DNA from: Palsa-465 sp963800475
Lineage (GTDB): Bacteria > Actinomycetota > Thermoleophilia > Solirubrobacterales > Solirubrobacteraceae
Length of the DNA: 64,000 bases
Direction of reading: 5' to 3'
NCBI GenBank assembly: GCA_963800475.1
Contig: CAWDAZ010000001.1
Span: 744,001-808,000, forward strand
The notes beneath the pieces are model-generated. The model saw only the letters and a program-made list of their open reading frames with translations, was not told the DNA's origin and did no database searches. The translations under genes and the position numbers were made by a program. Each line of letters starts with the position of its first letter. The first letter of the stretch is position 1. Shown here in pieces: positions 57,677-64,000 of this stretch.

Positions 57677-59436
57677 ACCGCACAGAAGTAGAAGTAGATC
57701 CGGTGACCCTCGGCGTCATCTGGGGGGCACTGCAATCGGTGGCTGTCGAGATCGGCTCGACCATCCACCGCACCGCATACTCAGATCAGGCCCGTGAAGG
57801 CCAAGACTTCTCGGTCGCGCTCTTCGACCCCCAAGGACGGATGGTGTGCCAAGGGCCCTACAGCCCGGGTCATCTCGGCGCAATGCACCACGCGGTCCTG
57901 AACGCGATCGCCGCCTACCCCGGCGATGCTCTCGGGCCAGGCGACGTCGTATTGCTCAACGACCCGGCGCTCGGCTCGGGGCATTTCCCTGACTTCTTCG
58001 TCACGCGTCCGTGCTACCGAGGGAGTGACCTCATCGGCTACGCGACGAACATCCTCCACCACACCGACGTCGGTGGTGCTCGCCCCGGCAGCCAGGCGGT
58101 GGAGGGCATCACCGACTACCACCAGGAGGGGTTGTTCATCCCGCCGGTGAAGATCATGGAGGCCGACCGCGAGTCGGAGTCCCTGATTCGCTTGATCGTC
58201 TCGAACTCCCGAGCATCGGCCGACCTCAGCGGCGACATGCAAGCGCAGCTGAATTCGCTGCGTGTCGGCGAACTCCGCCTTGCCGAAATAGTCGACCGCC
58301 ACGGGCTTGACACGTACCTTGGATGCGTGGAGAGGATCCTTGACGCAAGTGAACAGGCGGTGCGCGAGGCGATCAGGGCGATTCCCGACGGTGCGTACGC
58401 GTTCGAGGATTACATGGACGACTGTGGTGGTGATTCGGACCCCATCCACTGCTTCGTGACGATTACGATCGACGACGACGAGATGAAGATCGACTTCGCT
58501 GGAACCGACCCGCAGACCGAGTCAGGGCTCAACAGCTACATCAACTACACCCGCTCATATACGTACATGGCGGTGAAATGCTTGACGGATCCAACCGGTC
58601 CGATGAACGCCGGGGTCCTGCGGCCACTTACGATCACTTGTCCACCCGGGACGTTTCTCAATCCCGACCGCCCGGCTGGCGGCGGCCCCCGGGCGATCAT
58701 CTGCCATCGAATCTTTGAGCTTGTGATCGGGGCTCTCGGGCCGGCGTTGCCCGATCGCGTCCAAGCCGCCTGCTCTCACTTTTCGAACCCGACATGGGGC
58801 GGCTGGGATCCAAAGGTGCAGCATCCCTTCGTCACCTATGAGCTCCTATACGGAGGGACCGGAGGGCGCGCCACGAAGGATGGGATCGACGGGATGTCGT
58901 CGCCGTTCAACTCGACCAACATCCCGATCGAGGCGCTCGAGTCCAAGCAACCGTTGATCGTCCACCGATTTGAGTACGTCAAGGACAGCGCCGGACCAGG
59001 CACGTTTCGCGGTGGCGTTGCGACGCGACTCGACATCGAGGTACTCGGCGAGAAGACCGTCGTCAACAACCTGTCCGAGCGGCAGAAGTTTCCGTCCTAC
59101 GGCCTGTTCGGGGGAAAGCCCGGCCGGCTCGGGCGGACGCTTGTCAACCCCGACCAGCCAGGTGAGCGCCGCGTCGGCGGCAAGGAGTCGTTCCCGATCG
59201 AGTACGGAGACACCGTCAGCTTCCAGCTTTCCGGCGCGGGTGGCTACGGAGATCCGCTCGACCGGGATCCCGACAGCGTCGCTCGCGACGTCTGGCTCGG
59301 GTACGTGAGCCTCGAGTCCGCCGAGGCGGACTACGGCGTGGTTTTCACGCCCGATGACAAGGTCGACAGAGAGGCCACCTCGAAGCTACGCGCGTCGCTT
59401 CGCGCTCAAGGGACCGAGTCGGCAGCGAACCTTTGA
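57673..59436 (+). CDS. hyuB: Hydantoinase/oxoprolinase subunit B
   Basis: A 587-residue partner of HyuA. Family motifs include LGVIWGALQSVAVEIGSTIHRTAYSD, DFSVALFDPQGRMVCQG, GHLGAMHHAVL, GDVVLLNDPALGSGHFPDF and the C-terminal GAGGYGDPLDRDP. Translation is coupled to hyuA (ATGA overlap). It is the last gene of the run that starts with the SDR at 49952; spacing allows one long transcript. The pair points to a cyclic amide or ketone substrate of the island pathway. Confidence 0.92.
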   Translation: MNRTEVEVDPVTLGVIWGALQSVAVEIGSTIHRTAYSDQAREGQDFSVALFDPQGRMVCQGPYSPGHLGAMHHAVLNAIAAYPGDALGPGDVVLLNDPALGSGHFPDFFVTRPCYRGSDLIGYATNILHHTDVGGARPGSQAVEGITDYHQEGLFIPPVKIMEADRESESLIRLIVSNSRASADLSGDMQAQLNSLRVGELRLAEIVDRHGLDTYLGCVERILDASEQAVREAIRAIPDGAYAFEDYMDDCGGDSDPIHCFVTITIDDDEMKIDFAGTDPQTESGLNSYINYTRSYTYMAVKCLTDPTGPMNAGVLRPLTITCPPGTFLNPDRPAGGGPRAIICHRIFELVIGALGPALPDRVQAACSHFSNPTWGGWDPKVQHPFVTYELLYGGTGGRATKDGIDGMSSPFNSTNIPIEALESKQPLIVHRFEYVKDSAGPGTFRGGVATRLDIEVLGEKTVVNNLSERQKFPSYGLFGGKPGRLGRTLVNPDQPGERRVGGKESFPIEYGDTVSFQLSGAGGYGDPLDRDPDSVARDVWLGYVSLESAEADYGVVFTPDDKVDREATSKLRASLRAQGTESAANL

Positions 59437-59566
59437 GCTGGGGACCCGCGGAGTCGCGGCTCCGCCTCCGGTGCCCCGCCGGATCGCAGCTTCGGCTGGG
59501 GCCCATCGGCCCGCCCCACGGACCCTCGCCGTGATCAAGGACCCGAGTCGGGCGTGAGCCTGCCAG

Positions 59567-60859
59567 TCAGTGCGGCTGGCCAATCGACCCTGGCTCCTGG
59601 TCGACCGCATTTCGGCGCCCGGGCAACACCCTGCCGTACCAGAGCAGCGCTGCGGCCCCGGCCAGCACGGCGGTAAGGCCTCCCACGGCCAGCCCCGCGC
59701 GTGGCCCAAAGCTACCGGCGATCCCTCCGGAGACGGGTCCGCCGATCGGGGTGGTGCCAAGAAACAAGGCGCTGAACAGCGCCATGACCCGCCCGGACAT
59801 CGCGGGATCGCAGGCGACCTGGATCGCTGCGTTGCTCGAGGATATGAACGCCGACGCCCCGACTCCCATGGCGACAAGCGCGACGAACGTCGCAACCAAG
59901 CTCCCGCTGGTCGCCACGACCAGCATGAGGATCCCGAACGACAACGCCGAGATCGCCACATAGCGGCCGCTGACGCCATGCCGAGCGGCGACGAGCAGAC
60001 TCCCGATCACAAAGCCGGCGCTGGTGAAGGCCATCATCACGCCGAACGTTTGCGCGCCGCGGTGAAACGTCGATCGCGCCAGCAGCGGCAGCAGCACCTC
60101 GAAGTTGAACGACAGCGTACCGATCACCGCCATCATGATCAGCGGGATGCGAATGTCGTGCTCGCGCCAGGCATAGCGAAGCGCCGCCCGAAGCGCCCCA
60201 CGGTTGCGAGCGAGCGACGACTTCCGCTTCGCGGTCATCGCGCTCAAGGACACGAGGGCGGCAATGGCCGCCAAGTACGAAACAGCGTTCACGAAAAAGC
60301 AGACGGCAACGTCTGTCTCCGCGATCAACAGTCCAGCCAGCGCGGGGCCGATAACGCGAGACGTCGCACTCAGCGCGTTCCACAAGCTCACAGCATTCGA
60401 CAGGTTCCGCGGGGCGGCGAGCTCGCCCAGAAACGCGCGCCGCGTAGGGTTGTCGATCGCAAATGCGCAGCCCGTGAGCAGCGTGACCGCATACACAGTC
60501 CATAGGGTGGCTTGGCCTGTGGCGGCCATCAGCCCCAGTGCGAGTGCGAGGCACGCCATCGCGGATTGCGTTGCGAGCAACACCATCCGTTTGCTGAACC
60601 GATCGGCGACCGCGCCTCCCCACATACTCAGCAGCAGCATGGGGCCGAAATCAAGCGCGGCGAGGATGCCGAGGGCGAGGCCGCTGTCGGTCAGGCGTAG
60701 AACGAACCAATAGAGGGCGGTTGACTGCACCCACAGGCCGACCATCGACGGGAACTGGCCCGCAAAGAAGATCCGGAACTGACGCGTCCTGAGCGAGCGG
60801 AACGTCTGTCGGTCCAGCAGGGAGGCGGTGATCCGTCGTAGGCGATGCACGCGTGTCAC
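59567..60859 (-). CDS. MFS transporter, EntS/MFS_3-like exporter
   Basis: A 430-residue transporter with about 12 hydrophobic segments. The early block FRIFFAGQFPSMVGLWVQSTALYWFVLRLT and GGAVADRFSKRMVLLATQ are typical of the MFS_3 (enterobactin exporter-like) group. It has a GTG start. Likely an efflux protein for a small metabolite or toxic intermediate. It converges on hyuB and is separated from the ABC transporter genes by 152 bases, so it may be transcribed alone. Confidence 0.87.
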   Translation of the reverse strand: MTRVHRLRRITASLLDRQTFRSLRTRQFRIFFAGQFPSMVGLWVQSTALYWFVLRLTDSGLALGILAALDFGPMLLLSMWGGAVADRFSKRMVLLATQSAMACLALALGLMAATGQATLWTVYAVTLLTGCAFAIDNPTRRAFLGELAAPRNLSNAVSLWNALSATSRVIGPALAGLLIAETDVAVCFFVNAVSYLAAIAALVSLSAMTAKRKSSLARNRGALRAALRYAWREHDIRIPLIMMAVIGTLSFNFEVLLPLLARSTFHRGAQTFGVMMAFTSAGFVIGSLLVAARHGVSGRYVAISALSFGILMLVVATSGSLVATFVALVAMGVGASAFISSSNAAIQVACDPAMSGRVMALFSALFLGTTPIGGPVSGGIAGSFGPRAGLAVGGLTAVLAGAAALLWYGRVLPGRRNAVDQEPGSIGQPH

Positions 60860-61011
60860 TCTGCGCGGATCATCGGTCCGTCGAACACGAGCGCTGGTAA
60901 CCCTGCCGCGGCGCTAACGCAACCCGTGGGTACGATCCGCGAGGCGAGAAAATCTAGGTCGAACACGACAGACGGAGCACCAACACAGAGCCGGCACCCG
61001 CGTGCCCTGCC

Positions 61012-61914
61012 CTACGTGGCGCCGGGCGCAAAGGTCACCCCAAGCGCGGCCGGCTGATGGCGACGCCGGGCGAAGATGAGCGCGAGCAGCGCGAGCACAT
61101 AAGGCGCGGAGACGAGGAGCTGCGTGTTCACCTGAACGCCGAGCGCGGGCAACGACAGCCGAAGGGCGTCCGCCGCGGCGAACAGAAGTGAGCCCAGGAT
61201 CGTGCCGCGGATCGTCCACCCCCCGAAAATCACAGCCGCGATCGCGACGAATCCCACTCCGGCGGTCATGTCCTCGCTAACTGCCCCAACCGTCCCCACT
61301 GAAAGGTAGGCACCGCCTAGCCCGGCGCACACGCCGGTGAGGTAGATCGCTTGGCGCCGGCGGTTGTTCACGGGGACGCCTGAAACCTGCGCAGCCCCCG
61401 GATCCTCGCCGGCGGCCCTGGCTTCCAGGCCCCACCGACTGCGATAGAGCAGCCAGAAGATGAAGGGCACAAGCAGAACGAACAGATAGAACGGCGCGGG
61501 TTGTGCGAACAGCGCGTTCCCGATGCCCGGTATCGAATGCAAAAGCGGAATCGTGACCACGCCCACCTTGACCACGTTGAACTGTTGTGTGTCCAGGAGG
61601 TATCCGGTCAAACCGAGTACGAGGACGTTGATCGCGATGCCGATCACGAACTGATTCGCCGTGAGGCGATGAGACAGCTGAGCCTGCACGGCAGCGAGTG
61701 CCAAGCCGCTAGCGGACCCTCCGACGAGGCTTAGCACCGGAGAGCCCGTCCAGTTCGAGACGATGGCCGCCCCAAACGCGCCGCCGAGCATCATTCCCTC
61801 GAGAGAGACGTTGATCGCGCCGGCACGCTCCGAGATCAGCTCGCCCAATGCTGCGAAGAGCAGCGGCGCCAAGAGCTGGGTCGTGCCCCCAGCTATTACG
61901 CTCAGCGAGTGCAT
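61012..61914 (-). CDS. ABC transporter permease, BMP/nucleoside-type (second permease)
   Basis: A 300-residue integral membrane protein of the BPD_transp_2 type. It shows LLFAALGELISERAGAINVSLEGMMLGGAF at the N-terminus and the cytoplasmic block SRWGLEARAAGEDPGAAQVSGVPVNNRRRQ, which contacts the ATPase. About eight hydrophobic segments. It lies next to a second permease and an RbsA-like ATPase, the standard order in nucleoside/purine (BMP-family) importers. The periplasmic binding protein is not in the window and may lie beyond 64000. Confidence 0.9.
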   Translation of the reverse strand: MHSLSVIAGGTTQLLAPLLFAALGELISERAGAINVSLEGMMLGGAFGAAIVSNWTGSPVLSLVGGSASGLALAAVQAQLSHRLTANQFVIGIAINVLVLGLTGYLLDTQQFNVVKVGVVTIPLLHSIPGIGNALFAQPAPFYLFVLLVPFIFWLLYRSRWGLEARAAGEDPGAAQVSGVPVNNRRRQAIYLTGVCAGLGGAYLSVGTVGAVSEDMTAGVGFVAIAAVIFGGWTIRGTILGSLLFAAADALRLSLPALGVQVNTQLLVSAPYVLALLALIFARRRHQPAALGVTFAPGAT

Positions 61915-63027
61915 TCAGTCGACCCCGACTGCTAGCTGGCGGCGACGCCTTTGCCGGTACATATAGAGAGTCGGAAAGGCGGCGGCTACGACGATGAGGG
62001 CCTGCAGGACACCTACCAGGCTGCTGCTTATTCCCGTGACGCTCAGGTACGCGCCGCCCGCGCGCAGGGCGCCGTAGACGATCGCGACCGGGATTGCCAA
62101 GACGATGTCGAAGCCGGCGACGAGGCCGATCAGAAGGCCTTCCCAGCCGTAGTCGTTCGAAAAGTCGGGGGTGACCTGGTAGGAGCTCGATGTCAGGAAG
62201 AGCGCGCTCGCGATGCCGGCGATGGCCCCTGAGGCGATCAGCGCCACACTGCCGACTCGCGCGTCACGGATCCCGAAGCGGCGAGCCGCACGGCTGTTCA
62301 GGCCAATGGCCCGCACTTTGAACCCCCACACGGTGCGACCGAGGACAAAGATCCCGATGCCGGCAACCACCGCGGCGACCAGAATGCCGGATTGCAGGGG
62401 AGATCCGGTCCCTGTGGCGAGCAGCGGAAGCTTCGCAGCGTTCCGAATGAGTTCGGTCTCGGGTTGGAGCGTCGGGTTCTCCGTACGACCGCCTTGAAGG
62501 AGATACGGCTGATTTAGGATGAACGTCGCGAGCTGTATGGCGACAAAATTGAGCAAGAGGGTGCTCAAGACCTCGCTGATGTTTCTCGTATAGCGAAGGA
62601 GCGCCGCGATGCCGGCCCACAAGCCACCCCCGAACGCGCCCGCCAGAAACGTCAGGGGTACGAGAACCACGGCGGGCGCGGGGACGTACACGGCTACGGC
62701 TACGGCCGTTAGCCCGCCGATCAGAAACTGACCCTCGAGTCCGATGTTGAACAACCCCGCGCGCCCGGCCACGCACGTCCCGACGGCGACAACAAGCAAC
62801 GGGGCCGTTTGGTTCAGCGTCGTGTAGATCGCGTTCTTGGAGCCGAAACTTCCGTCCCAAAGGCCTGTGAGCGCCGACCCTACGTCCGCCCCGGTCACCT
62901 GCAGCAGCAGGGCGGCGATACCGAGCGCGAGGATTAGGCACACGGCCGTAAGTGCAGCGACGGATAGCGCATCGCTGACGATGGGCTGCGCGGCGAGAGC
63001 TACTGGTCGTCGGAAGCGCTCAACCAT
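61915..63027 (-). CDS. ABC transporter permease, BMP/nucleoside-type (first permease)
   Basis: A 370-residue permease with about nine hydrophobic segments. Typical stretches are NQTAPLLVVAVGTCVAGRAGLFNIGLEGQFL and the coupling loop VRAIGLNSRAARRFGIRDARVGS. It is longer than its partner, as is usual for the two permeases of this importer class. ATG 63027 follows the ATPase stop by one base; the frame is open further upstream. It ends directly before the second permease (63 kb to 61 kb transcription). Confidence 0.88.
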   Translation of the reverse strand: MVERFRRPVALAAQPIVSDALSVAALTAVCLILALGIAALLLQVTGADVGSALTGLWDGSFGSKNAIYTTLNQTAPLLVVAVGTCVAGRAGLFNIGLEGQFLIGGLTAVAVAVYVPAPAVVLVPLTFLAGAFGGGLWAGIAALLRYTRNISEVLSTLLLNFVAIQLATFILNQPYLLQGGRTENPTLQPETELIRNAAKLPLLATGTGSPLQSGILVAAVVAGIGIFVLGRTVWGFKVRAIGLNSRAARRFGIRDARVGSVALIASGAIAGIASALFLTSSSYQVTPDFSNDYGWEGLLIGLVAGFDIVLAIPVAIVYGALRAGGAYLSVTGISSSLVGVLQALIVVAAAFPTLYMYRQRRRRQLAVGVD

Positions 63028-63028
63028 G

Positions 63029-64000
63029 TCATGCACGCTGGCCGCCGATGAGCAACGCGAGCCGATCGGGATCAACGCGCCCGCGCGGCATCTCGCCCGA
63101 GATGGCGCCCTTTTGGATCACCACGATCCGGTCGGCGATCGCCATGATCTCGTCGAGGTCGGTCGAGACGAGAACAACGGCTGAGCCGTGGTCGCGCGCC
63201 AGGCTTTCGAGCCTGGTCCAAACCTCTTCCATCGCGCCGACGTCAAGGCCTTGAGTGGGCTGCGCGGCGACCAATACCTTGGGCCGTCGCGAGAGGTGGC
63301 AGGCAAGAACCACCCGCTGCTGATTACCTCCGGACAACGTCCACAGGGGAGCGTTCACACCTGAGGCGGCGATCCCGTACTCGCGTATGACCTCGCGCGC
63401 GCGTGACACCATGTGGCGCCGATCGACGAGGCCGCGGCGGCCCAGCGTCGCCATGTCCCCGAGCGCGAGGTTTTCCGCCACCGACATGTCTTGGATCGAG
63501 CCGGAATCGTGTCGGTCCGCCGGGATGACCCCGAGGAGGTCGGATGGGCACCGTGCAAGATCGACGGGTTCTCCCGCGACGAGCACGCTGCCCGCGGCAA
63601 GCTTGACCAGGCCAGAAAGGAGATCGACGAGGGCAGCCTGGCCGTTGCCCTCTACGCCGGCGACCCCGAGGATCTCGCCAGGCCGTGCGCTCAACGACAA
63701 CCGATCGAGTAGTCGACCACCGTCACGATCGACGACGACCGCATCCTGGATTTCGAGGCTCGCGGGCTGCGGGCGGGTTGTTTCGTTGTCCTGCGGTGCC
63801 GATGGCTCCGACGGCGCAAGGTCTGCCTCGGCTGAGAGCGACAGGCCGGTCGCGATCAATCCGTGGCGAAGCGAGATCTCACGGCCGAGCATGGTGCGGG
63901 CAAGTTCCTCGACCGACGACGCGCTGGTCTGGGTTGTGTGGACGACTCGTCCGTCTCTCATCACGCTCACGCGGTCCGTCGCGCGCATGATTTCCTCGAG
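63029..64000 (-). CDS. ABC transporter ATP-binding protein (RbsA-like), 5' end outside window
   Basis: The C-terminal part of a double-ATPase protein. The first 25 residues visible (EEIMRATDRVSVMRDGRVV) are the end of the first ATPase domain. The second domain follows: degenerate Walker A GVEGNGQAALVDLL, signature LSGGNQQRVVLACHL, Walker B-like VLVAAQPTQGLDVGA. This double layout with an imperfect second Walker A is typical of sugar and nucleoside importers. The frame is open to the window edge, so the gene continues beyond base 64000. Confidence 0.92.
   Translation of the reverse strand, partial: LEEIMRATDRVSVMRDGRVVHTTQTSASSVEELARTMLGREISLRHGLIATGLSLSAEADLAPSEPSAPQDNETTRPQPASLEIQDAVVVDRDGGRLLDRLSLSARPGEILGVAGVEGNGQAALVDLLSGLVKLAAGSVLVAGEPVDLARCPSDLLGVIPADRHDSGSIQDMSVAENLALGDMATLGRRGLVDRRHMVSRAREVIREYGIAASGVNAPLWTLSGGNQQRVVLACHLSRRPKVLVAAQPTQGLDVGAMEEVWTRLESLARDHGSAVVLVSTDLDEIMAIADRIVVIQKGAISGEMPRGRVDPDRLALLIGGQRA

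Noticed and set aside
1..64000. CRISPR array or prophage genes
   Set aside because: No regularly spaced repeats, no cas genes and no phage structural genes were seen in the window.

Overview
The window comes from a GC-rich actinobacterium. My best guess is the class Thermoleophilia (Solirubrobacterales or Gaiellales relatives), inferred from the very high GC content, a complete set of coenzyme F420 biosynthesis genes, an InhA-type enoyl reductase in a FAS-II operon, LLM-type and SDR-type enzymes, start codons often GTG, and several apparently leaderless genes (TANNNT box, seven bases, start codon). There is no rRNA and no CRISPR array.

Bases 1-32,160 read as a stable core. They begin inside fbiC (F420 chromophore synthase), followed by a NarL-type GAF histidine kinase and response regulator, an SDR, and on the minus strand an SDR plus an SDR/acyl-CoA-synthetase fusion. 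A tight FAS-II operon follows (fabD-fabH-fabG-acpP-fabF-carboxyltransferase-fabI/inhA type, 7829-14088), then a nitroreductase, a flavin monooxygenase, an ECF41-like sigma factor with an apparent autoregulated promoter, and a minus-strand F420 operon (F420:NADP reductase, cofD, cofC, cofE) that ends in a TrpB2-type tryptophan synthase beta. Next come a hotdog thioesterase, a secreted polysaccharide deacetylase, an HMG-CoA-lyase-type enzyme with an acyl-CoA carboxylase beta subunit, a degenerate M28 membrane peptidase, an inositol-phosphatase family enzyme, a secreted CocE-like hydrolase, a YjbQ protein, an SDR, and five tRNA genes (Leu-CAA, Leu-UAG, Trp-CCA, Gly-UCC, Pro-GGG), each with its own -10 box.

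From about 32,200 to the end the character changes. The GC content falls visibly, intergenic gaps lengthen, and a tRNA-like 3' fragment, broken genes and an insertion sequence appear. I read this as a genomic island. It carries an amidase, a LuxR fragment, a PaaX-family regulator, a luciferase-like (LLM) flavin/F420 oxidoreductase, a 2-aminobenzoate-CoA-ligase-like enzyme, and an operon of glutaryl-CoA-dehydrogenase-like enzyme, SDR, enoyl-CoA hydratase, RidA-like protein, acyl-CoA dehydrogenase and a 59-residue protein. This resembles the aryl-CoA (2-aminobenzoyl-CoA) type of aromatic degradation, but the usual flavin monooxygenase/reductase is not in the window. An IS256-family element with a heavily frameshifted transposase, a cluster of noncoding hairpins and an HNH-repeat protein separate it from a second, full-length fbiC.

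The last part (49,482-64,000) holds a split cobalamin-dependent acyl-CoA mutase (small subunit divergent, large subunit in an operon with SDR, double-hotdog hydratase, acyl-CoA dehydrogenase and class III CoA-transferase), a hydantoinase/oxoprolinase pair (HyuA, HyuB), an MFS exporter, and a BMP/nucleoside-type ABC importer cut by the window end. Taken together the island looks like an import-and-catabolism unit for an aromatic or N-containing ring compound. It has its own extra copy of the F420 chromophore synthase next to an F420-type oxidoreductase, which is the most interesting feature of the window.
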